Shown: positions 52,698-59,895 of the stretch, one piece after another
Layout of the letters: each line of letters begins with the position of its first letter
Position numbering within the stretch: position 1 is the first letter of the stretch
DNA from: Acidobacteriota bacterium
GTDB lineage: Bacteria; Acidobacteriota; Terriglobia; Bryobacterales; Bryobacteraceae
Length of the DNA: 59,895 nt
Direction: 5' to 3'
Assembly (NCBI GenBank): GCA_025353165.1
Contig: JANXRE010000182.1
Span: 1-59,895 of the forward strand
Translations under genes and position numbers: made by a program
The notes under the pieces: generated by a model
Database searches by the model: none
Seen by the model: only the letters and a program-made list of their open reading frames with translations
What the model was told of the DNA's origin: nothing

Positions 52698-53893
52698 GCA
52701 CCAACCTTCCCGACGCGCGCGGCCACTTCGGACCGTACGGCGGGAGATATGTCCCCGAAGTTCTGATGACTCCTTTGGAGGAATTGGAGAAGGCGTATTC
52801 CGAGGCGGGCCTGGATCCCGCGTTCCAATCGGAATTAAAGGACCTGCTGGCCAACTACGCGGGACGTCCCACTGCGCTCTACTACGCCCGCCGCCTGAGC
52901 GAGCAACTCGGGGGCGCGCGCATTTACCTGAAGCGCGAAGACCTGCTGCACACCGGCGCGCACAAGATCAACAACTGCCTGGGCCAGGTTCTGCTTGCGC
53001 GGCGAATGGGCAAACGGCGCATCGTCGCGGAGACCGGCGCGGGGCAGCACGGAGTCGCGACGGCCACCGTGTGCGCGCTGTTTGGCATGGAATGCACGGT
53101 CTACATGGGCGAGGAGGACATGCGGCGGCAGCGCCTGAATGTGTTCCGCATGCGATTGCTCGGCGCGAAAGTCGCCGCCGTCACCAACGGCAGCCGCACA
53201 CTCAAGGACGCGATCAGCGAGGCGATGCGCGACTGGGTGTCAACCATCGACAGCACGCATTACCTGCTCGGCTCGGCGCTGGGCCCGCACCCTTATCCGA
53301 TGATGGTACGCGATTTTCATCGCGTGATCGGCGACGAGGCGCGGGCTCAATTGCTGAAGCGCGAGAATCGGTTGCCCGATCGCGTTTTCGCGTGCGTGGG
53401 CGGCGGCTCGAACGCCATCGGGATCTTCACGGCCTTCGTGGGCGACGAAGGGGTGCGTTTGATCGGCACCGAAGCGGGAGGCCGCGGAGCGGGCCTCGGA
53501 GAACACGCGGCGCGCTTCAGCGGCGGATCGCCCGGCGTGCTGCACGGCGCTTACAGCTACCTGCTTCAGAACGGCGACGGGCAAGTGTCGCTGACCCACT
53601 CGGTTTCCGCCGGACTCGATTATGCGCTGATCGGGCCCGAGCACGCCTGGCTTCACGACCGGGGCCGCGCGGAGTACACCAGCGTGGGCGACCGTGAGGC
53701 GCTGGATGCGGCGGTCCGGCTCTCGCATACCGAGGGCATCATCCCGGCGCTCGAATCCGCGCACGCCGTGGCCGAGGCCTTGCGCCAGGCACCCGGCGCC
53801 AGGGGCGAGGTGTTTGTGGTGAACGTCTCCGGGCGCGGCGATAAGGACACCGACATCTATCGCGAGAACCTGCCGGAGCTGGACCTGGAATGA
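52694..53893 (+). CDS. trpB: Tryptophan synthase beta chain
   Basis: 399 aa. [20 protein letters not shown] start; the PLP lysine lies in [43 protein letters not shown] and [18 protein letters not shown] follow. It joins indole with serine. Start 52694 is set by the ATGA overlap with trpF; upstream in-frame sequence belongs to trpF. Confidence 0.98.
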   Translation: MSTNLPDARGHFGPYGGRYVPEVLMTPLEELEKAYSEAGLDPAFQSELKDLLANYAGRPTALYYARRLSEQLGGARIYLKREDLLHTGAHKINNCLGQVLLARRMGKRRIVAETGAGQHGVATATVCALFGMECTVYMGEEDMRRQRLNVFRMRLLGAKVAAVTNGSRTLKDAISEAMRDWVSTIDSTHYLLGSALGPHPYPMMVRDFHRVIGDEARAQLLKRENRLPDRVFACVGGGSNAIGIFTAFVGDEGVRLIGTEAGGRGAGLGEHAARFSGGSPGVLHGAYSYLLQNGDGQVSLTHSVSAGLDYALIGPEHAWLHDRGRAEYTSVGDREALDAAVRLSHTEGIIPALESAHAVAEALRQAPGARGEVFVVNVSGRGDKDTDIYRENLPELDLE

Positions 53894-54693
53894 GCCGAAT
53901 TCGCGAATGTTTCGAGACCGCGCGCAAAGCGAACCGCGCGGCGCTCATTGCCTACATTACGGCTGGAGATCCGTGCCCGGAGCGCACGCCGGCGCTGGTC
54001 GCGGCGCTCGAACGCGGGGGAACGGATATCATCGAACTCGGAGTGCCCTTCTCGGATCCCATTGCCGACGGCCCGGTGATCCAGCGGGGCGCGGGCCGCG
54101 CGCTACAGGCGGGAACGACGGTCGTTCGGGTGCTCGACATCGCCCGCCAGATTCGCGAACAATCCGCGATTCCGATCGTTCTCTTCAGCTATCTGAATCC
54201 GCTGCTCCAGTATGGGTTCGAGAAACTGGCTGCCGACGCCGCGGAAATCGGCATTGACGGCTTACTCCTGACGGACCTGAGCGTCGAAGAGGCGGGCGCA
54301 CATGTGCCCGCGCTGCATCGCAAAGGTCTGGACACGATCTTTCTGGCCGCGCCGACGAGTACGGAAGCACGGCTCGCCGCGGTCGCGCAATACTCCACCG
54401 GATTCGTGTATTTGGTTTCGCGCACCGGCGTGACCGGCGAGCGACAGGATCTCTCCTCGTCGGCCGCGCCGCTGGTGGAGGCGATGCGCCGGAAAACTGC
54501 GCTGCCGCTGGCGGTCGGCTTCGGCATCTCGACTCCGGATCAGGTTTCCGCCGTGGCGCGGATCGCGGATGGCGTCATCGTGGGCAGCGCCTTCGTCCGG
54601 GTGATCGAGGAACACCGGGAGGATCCCGAGCTGGAATCGAAGCTCGAGCAGTTCTGCCACTCGCTCGCGGCGGCTTTGGAGAAGACTGCATGA
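53890..54693 (+). CDS. trpA: Tryptophan synthase alpha chain
   Basis: 267 aa. [34 protein letters not shown] (catalytic Glu and Asp), [16 protein letters not shown] and [13 protein letters not shown] are canonical. It cleaves indole-3-glycerol phosphate to indole. Overlaps trpB and the chorismate mutase gene by 4 nt each. Confidence 0.97.
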   Translation: MSRIRECFETARKANRAALIAYITAGDPCPERTPALVAALERGGTDIIELGVPFSDPIADGPVIQRGAGRALQAGTTVVRVLDIARQIREQSAIPIVLFSYLNPLLQYGFEKLAADAAEIGIDGLLLTDLSVEEAGAHVPALHRKGLDTIFLAAPTSTEARLAAVAQYSTGFVYLVSRTGVTGERQDLSSSAAPLVEAMRRKTALPLAVGFGISTPDQVSAVARIADGVIVGSAFVRVIEEHREDPELESKLEQFCHSLAAALEKTA

Positions 54694-55004
54694 CTCACGA
54701 AGACGCGCTCCACCGCCTGAACGAGTGCCGCGACGATATCGATGGGGTCGACATCCGGATTCTCGAACTGCTGAATCAGCGCACCAGCATCGTCGAGGAA
54801 ATCGGTCAGATCAAACGCGACCTGGATCTGCCCATCTATGAGCCGAAGCGCGAAGACGACGTCTACCGGAACGTCACGGGCCACAACGGCGGTCCGCTCG
54901 CCGCGGACGCGGTGAAGCGGGTGTTTGAGCGCATCATCGACGAGATGCGCAGCATCCAGCGCATGCGGATGATTCAGGAACAGGGGCGGGACAAATCATG
55001 CTAG
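54690..55004 (+). CDS. Chorismate mutase (AroQ class)
   Basis: 104 aa, all-helical. [20 protein letters not shown], then [20 protein letters not shown] with Lys and Arg at active-site positions. It converts chorismate to prephenate, competing with the tryptophan branch served by the genes before it. Overlaps DAHP synthase by 7 nt. Confidence 0.92.
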   Translation: MTHEDALHRLNECRDDIDGVDIRILELLNQRTSIVEEIGQIKRDLDLPIYEPKREDDVYRNVTGHNGGPLAADAVKRVFERIIDEMRSIQRMRMIQEQGRDKSC

Positions 55005-56011
55005 TCGTAATGCAGGAAGTGGCCACGGAGGCCCAGATCGACGCGGTAATCGATCGCCTGGTCGGCATGGGCTTCACGGTCCACCGTTCCACTGGCGCGG
55101 TCCACACCGTGCTGGGCGGCGTGGGCCCGATCGACCAATTCGAACCCGCCGACTTCGAAGTGCTGGATGGCGTCCAGGAATGCCATCGCATCATGTCGCC
55201 GTACAAACTCGCCAGCCGTTCTTTTCGGCCGCAAGGCACGGTGGTCAAGATCGGCAAGGTCGAGATCGGCGGGGCGCGCGTGGTCGCGATGGCGGGCCCG
55301 TGCAGCGTGGAGAACGAAGATCAGATCGAGAGCTCGGCCGAAGTGGTGGCGAAGGCGGGGGCGAGCGTTCTCCGGGCCGGCGCGTTTAAGCCGCGCAGCT
55401 CACCGTGGAGTTTTCAGGGACTGGGCGAGCCGGGTCTCAAGATGATTCGCAAGGCCGCCGACCGCAACGGCCTGCTGGTGATCAGCGAGGTGATGAACCA
55501 GACCCAGATCCCACTGGTATGCGAGTACGTCGACATTCTGCAAATCGGCGCGCGCAACATGCAGAACTACGACCTGCTGAAGGAAGTGGGCAAGGTCAGC
55601 AAGCCGGTGCTGCTCAAGCGCGGCATCGCGGCCACCATCGAAGAGCTTCTGCTCTCCGCCGAATACATACTCAGCGGCGGCAACTACGACGTGATCCTGT
55701 GCGAACGCGGCATCCGCACTTTTGAAACGTACACGCGGAACACCATGGACATCTCCGCGATTCCGGTGGTGAAGAAGCTCTCGCACCTGCCCATGATGGC
55801 GGACCCGTCGCATGGAACCGGCCGGCGCGATAGCGTGCTGCCGATGGCGCGCGCGGCGGTGGCGGCGGGGGCCGACGGCGTCCTCATCGAGGTGCACCCG
55901 GATCCCGATCGCGCCCTCAGCGACGGCGCTCAATCGCTGTATCCGAGACAATTCGAGGAGCTGATGGCCCAGCTCCGCAGCATTGCGCCCGCTGTCGGCC
56001 GGACTTTGTAG
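54998..56011 (+). CDS. aroF: 3-deoxy-7-phosphoheptulonate (DAHP) synthase, type I-beta
   Basis: 337 aa. An N-terminal ferredoxin-like regulatory domain (about 1-70) precedes the barrel: [62 protein letters not shown] and [11 protein letters not shown]. It makes the first dedicated shikimate intermediate from PEP and erythrose-4-phosphate. The regulatory domain type is associated with feedback control by Tyr or Phe. Confidence 0.95.
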   Translation: MLVVMQEVATEAQIDAVIDRLVGMGFTVHRSTGAVHTVLGGVGPIDQFEPADFEVLDGVQECHRIMSPYKLASRSFRPQGTVVKIGKVEIGGARVVAMAGPCSVENEDQIESSAEVVAKAGASVLRAGAFKPRSSPWSFQGLGEPGLKMIRKAADRNGLLVISEVMNQTQIPLVCEYVDILQIGARNMQNYDLLKEVGKVSKPVLLKRGIAATIEELLLSAEYILSGGNYDVILCERGIRTFETYTRNTMDISAIPVVKKLSHLPMMADPSHGTGRRDSVLPMARAAVAAGADGVLIEVHPDPDRALSDGAQSLYPRQFEELMAQLRSIAPAVGRTL

Positions 56012-56014
56012 GCC

Positions 56015-56866
56015 ATGAAGACGATTGCCATTGTCGGGGTCGGCCTGATCGGCGGATCGTTCGGTCTCGCTCTTCGCCAGGCGGGATTCACCGGACGGAT
56101 TCTGGGCGTCAGCTCGGAGAAAACGATCCGGACGGCCATCGAACGCGGGGCCATCGACGAGGGCGCCGATTTCCGGACGGCGGCCTCGGCTGTTGATCTG
56201 GTCCTACTGGCCGCGCCGATCCTCACCATCCTCGAGCAGATCGACGCAATCGATGAGTTCGCCCGGCCGGGAACCTTGATCACCGACGCCGGCAGCACCA
56301 AGGCGGTGGTCTGCCGGCGGGCCCAGGATAAGATTCGGCGGGCGCTCTTTCTGGGCGGGCACCCCATGGCCGGGAAGGAGCGGAGCGGCATCGCGGAAGC
56401 CGAGGCCGGCCTTTTCCGCGACCGGCCCTGGGCACTGTGTCCGAGCGCGCCGGAATTGCTCGGCGACGACCGCGTGGCGGAGTTCCTGCGCTGGCTGGAT
56501 GCGATCGGAGCACGGCCGGTGACGATCGGCGCCGAGGACCACGACCGGACGGTCGCTTTCACCTCGCATTTGCCGCAGTTGCTGTCCACCGCGCTGGCCG
56601 CGAGCCTCAACCATGTCGAACAGGCTCAAGGACTTTCCGGCCCCGCTTTACGCGACATGACGAGGCTGGCGGCCAGTCCGTACCGGGTCTGGAGAGACAT
56701 TCTGCTTACGAATGAAGACGCCATCCGGACGGCTCTGGTGGCCTTCCTGGATTCGGTCCAGCAATTAACCAGAGATTTCGACGATCAAACCACGCGAAGT
56801 GTATTCGAAATTGCAGAAGCGGTCTCGGGCCGCCTTCGTTCGTCCGCATCTCGTCAGTCTTCTTGA
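56015..56866 (+). CDS. tyrA: Prephenate dehydrogenase
   Basis: 283 aa. Rossmann start IAIVGVGLIGGSFGLALRQA, then TDAGSTKAVVC, GGHPMAGKERSGIAEA (catalytic His) and HDRTVAFTSHLPQLLSTALA. It oxidises prephenate (or arogenate) to the tyrosine precursor. Last enzyme of the operon. Confidence 0.95.
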   Translation: MKTIAIVGVGLIGGSFGLALRQAGFTGRILGVSSEKTIRTAIERGAIDEGADFRTAASAVDLVLLAAPILTILEQIDAIDEFARPGTLITDAGSTKAVVCRRAQDKIRRALFLGGHPMAGKERSGIAEAEAGLFRDRPWALCPSAPELLGDDRVAEFLRWLDAIGARPVTIGAEDHDRTVAFTSHLPQLLSTALAASLNHVEQAQGLSGPALRDMTRLAASPYRVWRDILLTNEDAIRTALVAFLDSVQQLTRDFDDQTTRSVFEIAEAVSGRLRSSASRQSS

Positions 56867-56902
56867 TTGTTTCAGTCTAGTTGGTCATGTAATATACAAA
56901 CC

Positions 56903-57604
56903 ATGAGCTCCGCACTTGCCGTCAGAATTCGCGAGGACCTGCTCCAGCGCGAGGGGGTTCATCGAATGGCCCCGCTTCGCAGGGGGGCGACCATCTACGG
57001 ACCCGACTCCGCCGCCGATAGCGTGTATTTCGTCGATTCGGGCTTCGTCAAGCTGGTGCAGCGCGGTAACGATGGGAAAGAGGTGATGCTCTCGATTGTT
57101 GCGCCCGGCAACGTCTTCGGAGAACAGGCGCTCTATCTGGGTGGCGTGCGCTCCAACTCGGCTCAAGTGCTGCAGGAAGGCGCGATCTATCAGATTCCCC
57201 GTTCCGTGTTTCTGTCGTTCACGGAATCGGCCCCGGAAGCGTTGCGCGGCCTGTGCGAAGCCCTGATGCACCGGCAGCGCGACCTGGAGCAGAAGGTTGG
57301 GCTGCTCTGTCTGCACGATGTCGAGTATCGCATCCTGCATTACCTGGCCAACCTGGTAACGGAGTTCGGCGCGGCCGGCAGCCAGGAGTATTCGATTCCT
57401 CTGTCGCAGAGCGAGTTGGCCCACCTGATCGGCGCTACACGCGAAACCACCTCCACCACCTTGAACAATTTGGCGCGGCGCGGATTGTTGCGGCTGGGGC
57501 GGCGAATGCTGATGGTGAGCTCGGTCGACGCGGTGCGCGCCGCCGCGCGGGAGCGGGCAGGGAGCCCGCTGCCAAAACAGACCGTCGTGTCCCAGGACTG
57601 CTAA
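56903..57604 (+). CDS. Crp/Fnr-family transcriptional regulator
   Basis: 233 aa. Cyclic-nucleotide-type sensor (LLQREGVHRMAPLRRGATIY, PGNVFGEQALYLGGVRSNSA) and a C-terminal winged helix (LSQSELAHLIGATRETTSTT). No Fnr-type cysteine cluster. ATG 56903 is chosen over TTG 56867, which has no support. It starts 36 nt after tyrA, so it may be co-transcribed or have its own promoter. Confidence 0.9.
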   Translation: MSSALAVRIREDLLQREGVHRMAPLRRGATIYGPDSAADSVYFVDSGFVKLVQRGNDGKEVMLSIVAPGNVFGEQALYLGGVRSNSAQVLQEGAIYQIPRSVFLSFTESAPEALRGLCEALMHRQRDLEQKVGLLCLHDVEYRILHYLANLVTEFGAAGSQEYSIPLSQSELAHLIGATRETTSTTLNNLARRGLLRLGRRMLMVSSVDAVRAAARERAGSPLPKQTVVSQDC

Positions 57605-59857
57605 TCAACGGGTGCGAAACCTGGCCGCCAGGGTCTCGAGCTTCTGATCCATGGTGGGCGCGGCTTTTTCGCGAGGCAGTGGGGCAGGGGCCTGCAACTG
57701 CTTCATCGAGAGCGCAATCCGTTTCGCTTTGGGATCCACGCCGATCACCTTCACCTTCACGATCTGCCCCGCTTTGACGAATTCGCTTGGATCCTTGATG
57801 TAGCGGTTGGACAACTCGCTGACATGCACCAGTCCATCCTGGTGAACGCCGATGTCCACAAACGCGCCGAATTTTGTTACGTTCGTGACTACTCCTTCCA
57901 GCGTCATTCCCGGCTGGAGATCGGCGAGATCCTTTACGTCGTCGCGGAATTGGGCTGCGGCGAACTGCTTGCGCGGATCGCGCCCGGGTTTGCGCAGCTC
58001 TTCTCGAATGTCGGTCAGGGTATAGATGCCGACAGTCTCCGTCTGGAAATCCTGGATACGAATCTTCTCGATCAGCTCCGGCCTTGAGATGAGTTCAGCG
58101 GCGTCAACGCCGAGCGATTCCGCGATTCGCTGGACCACGTCGTAGGCTTCCGGATGGACGGCGGTCCCATCCAGCGGCTGATCGCCGCCCCGAATGCGCA
58201 GAAATCCGGCGGCCTGCTCGAAAGTTTTCGGGCCGAAACCCGGTACTGCGCGTAATTCCATGCGGGATCGGAAGCGGCCGTTTTCGTTCCGGTGCTCGAC
58301 GATTTTGAGCGCCGTTCGCTCGGTGATTCCCGCCACGTATCGCAGCAGCGCCCAGGATGCCGTGTTGAGATCGACGCCGACGCGGTTCACGCACGATTCG
58401 ACGGTCGCCTCCAGGCCCAGGCGCAGTTTCTTCTGATCGACATCGTGCTGGTACTGCCCGACGCCGATCGATTTCGGATCGACCTTCACCAACTCGGCCA
58501 GCGGATCCTGCAAACGCCGGGCAATCGAAATTGCGCCGCGCACCGTCAGGTCGAGATCCGGAAACTCCTGCCGCGCGATGTCGGAGGCCGAGTACACCGA
58601 CGCTCCGGACTCGCTTACCACCACGCTGAAGACGTTCGACAGATTGGCCTGGTGCAGGAAGTCCTGGATAAACCCCGAAGCTTCGCGCGATCCCGTACCG
58701 TTTCCAATCGCGATGGCGCGAACGTTATGGCGCGCGATCAAGCCGGCGACCGTACGCACGGATCCCGCCATGTCGTTCCTCGGCGCCAGCGGATAAATGA
58801 CGGAGTCTTCGAGAAACTTCCCGGTGTCGTCGACCACGGCGATTTTGCAGCCCGTGCGCAGCCCCGGATCCACGGCCAGCACTCCGATCATGCCGGCGGG
58901 GGGAGACAGCAGCAGGTTCTCGAGGTTGTCGCGAAATACGTGGATCGCCTCCACGTCGGAGCGGTCCTTCAGTTCCAGCCGGACTTCGGTCTGAATGGAC
59001 GGGTTGAGCAGGCGGTCGTAGGCATCCTCGACGGCCAGTTCCAGGTGCGGCGCCCAGTCGCCCGGCGCGCGGATCGCTTTGTGCTTCAGGTAGCCGGTGG
59101 GTTTGTCGCGATCCAGTTCGATTTCGAACGTCAGGACGCCTTCCTTCGCCCCCCGGCGGATGGCGAGCATGCGGTGCGACGGTATCTTCGTGACCGGTTC
59201 GCGGTAATCCACATACATCCGGAACTTGTCTTCGAGATCCTCGACTCCCTCGATCGCTTTCGAAACGACGACGCCCTCGGCCATCATCATCCGGCGTACG
59301 GCTTGGCGATATTCGGCGCTTTCGCTGACGCGCTCGGCGACGATGTGCCGCGCCCCGGCAAGGGCGTCGGCGGCCGTCGCGACGCCTTTCTCGGCGCTGA
59401 TGAAAGTGGCGGCGAACGCATCGGCGGACATCTCCGCGGGGGCTTGGTTCCACAGGTAATCGGCGAGCGGTTCGAGACCCTGCTCACGTGCGATCATCGC
59501 CTTGGTCCGGCGCTTCGGCTTGTACGGCAGGTACAGGTCCTCGAGTTCGTTCTTCTCCAGGGAAGCCTCGATCCGCGCCTTCAGCTCGGGCGTGAGCTTT
59601 CCCTGCTGCTCGATCGTCCGCAGGATGGTTTCCCGCCGGTCCTCGAGCTCGCGGAAGTATTCCAGCTTCTCCTGTGTCGTCCGGATCTGCACTTCGTCGA
59701 GATTACCGGTGACTTCCTTCCGGTACCGGGCAATGAACGGAACCGTCGCTCCTTCATCCAGCAGCGCGATGGCCGCCACCAGGCTCTTTAATGGAACAGC
59801 TATGTCTTGGGAGATGTGAAGCAGAACGTGCGTGGGGAGACTACGGATGTCGGGCAT
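57605..59857 (-). CDS. tex: Tex family S1 RNA-binding protein
   Basis: 750 aa from ATG 59857. ATVPFIARYRKEVTGNLDEV (N-terminal Tex), DLYLPYKPKRRTKAMIAREQ, YqgF-like GVLAVDPGLRTGCKIAVVDD, helix-hairpin-helix VGVDLNTASWALLRYVAGIT and a C-terminal S1 domain (GMTLEGVVTNVTKFGAFVDI, HQDGLVHVSELS). It acts in transcription or RNA metabolism. The stop directly abuts the convergent Crp/Fnr gene. Confidence 0.96.
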   Translation of the reverse strand: MPDIRSLPTHVLLHISQDIAVPLKSLVAAIALLDEGATVPFIARYRKEVTGNLDEVQIRTTQEKLEYFRELEDRRETILRTIEQQGKLTPELKARIEASLEKNELEDLYLPYKPKRRTKAMIAREQGLEPLADYLWNQAPAEMSADAFAATFISAEKGVATAADALAGARHIVAERVSESAEYRQAVRRMMMAEGVVVSKAIEGVEDLEDKFRMYVDYREPVTKIPSHRMLAIRRGAKEGVLTFEIELDRDKPTGYLKHKAIRAPGDWAPHLELAVEDAYDRLLNPSIQTEVRLELKDRSDVEAIHVFRDNLENLLLSPPAGMIGVLAVDPGLRTGCKIAVVDDTGKFLEDSVIYPLAPRNDMAGSVRTVAGLIARHNVRAIAIGNGTGSREASGFIQDFLHQANLSNVFSVVVSESGASVYSASDIARQEFPDLDLTVRGAISIARRLQDPLAELVKVDPKSIGVGQYQHDVDQKKLRLGLEATVESCVNRVGVDLNTASWALLRYVAGITERTALKIVEHRNENGRFRSRMELRAVPGFGPKTFEQAAGFLRIRGGDQPLDGTAVHPEAYDVVQRIAESLGVDAAELISRPELIEKIRIQDFQTETVGIYTLTDIREELRKPGRDPRKQFAAAQFRDDVKDLADLQPGMTLEGVVTNVTKFGAFVDIGVHQDGLVHVSELSNRYIKDPSEFVKAGQIVKVKVIGVDPKAKRIALSMKQLQAPAPLPREKAAPTMDQKLETLAARFRTR

Positions 59858-59895
59858 GCAAACCACCATCATAGTGCGGCGCGCGGCGGAGAGGC

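Overview
The window is GC-rich, gene-dense bacterial chromosome. Nearly all genes read as ordinary Gram-negative housekeeping or accessory functions, joined by 4-base ATGA/GTGA overlaps. Several gene families (EFxP/WRQRR hypothetical proteins, RGRPP mini-proteins, TPR-redoxin exoproteins, S9 peptidases, a beta-lactamase/NamZ fusion, APC permeases with long cytosolic tails) are typical of Acidobacteriota, especially Solibacter/Bryobacter-like lineages. That placement is inferred from gene content; no rRNA gene is present.

Layout. 1-141: one end of an IS21-like element. 152-5865: signal-transduction cluster (CHASE3/PAS histidine kinase with a single-domain response regulator, a 5'-eroded kinase, an NtrC-type sigma-54 activator, and a decayed stress-protein-like gene). 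5879-7289: eroded accessory patch around tRNA-Phe (beta-barrel gene remnant, internally deleted copy of the fumarase 3' end, M91-type zinc metallopeptidase). 7314-16989: class I fumarase, HlyD-type adaptor, zinc-ribbon protein, APC permease, CCA-adding enzyme, flavin oxidoreductase with MFS transporter, hypothetical. 16990-19957: second accessory patch (a two-gene PIN-domain module and a broken SNF2-like helicase tail bracketed by copies of a 53-bp double-hairpin repeat). 19958-36793: feoAB, S9 peptidase, OmpA and group II intron remnants, membrane-anchored MutS-like protein, OsmC, MFS, TPR-redoxin, ABC-F, Memo-family protein, SDR. 36880-43176: DUF2207 remnant, DUF192, dprA, topA, methyltransferase. 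43181-43892: IS graveyard ending in a second mutS 3' end. 43904-50669: SDR, pterin dehydratase, beta-lactamase/NamZ fusion, sodium symporter, TPR protein. 51355-57604: compact aromatic amino acid operon trpC-trpF-trpB-trpA-chorismate mutase-DAHP synthase-tyrA followed by a Crp/Fnr regulator, convergent with tex.

How the genes work together. The aromatic operon covers shikimate entry (DAHP synthase), the chorismate branch point (chorismate mutase, prephenate dehydrogenase) and the last steps to tryptophan; trpE, trpG and trpD are absent from the window. FeoA/FeoB form a ferrous iron importer. The NamZ fusion may feed a muropeptide-sugar salvage route, with the nearby sodium symporter as a speculative partner. 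Points most deserving a second look are the 53-bp double-hairpin repeat with compensatory base changes, the uncharacterised 242-aa/PIN pair whose first PIN aspartate is replaced, and the duplicated mutS-end/SDR-start junction that records a rearrangement.
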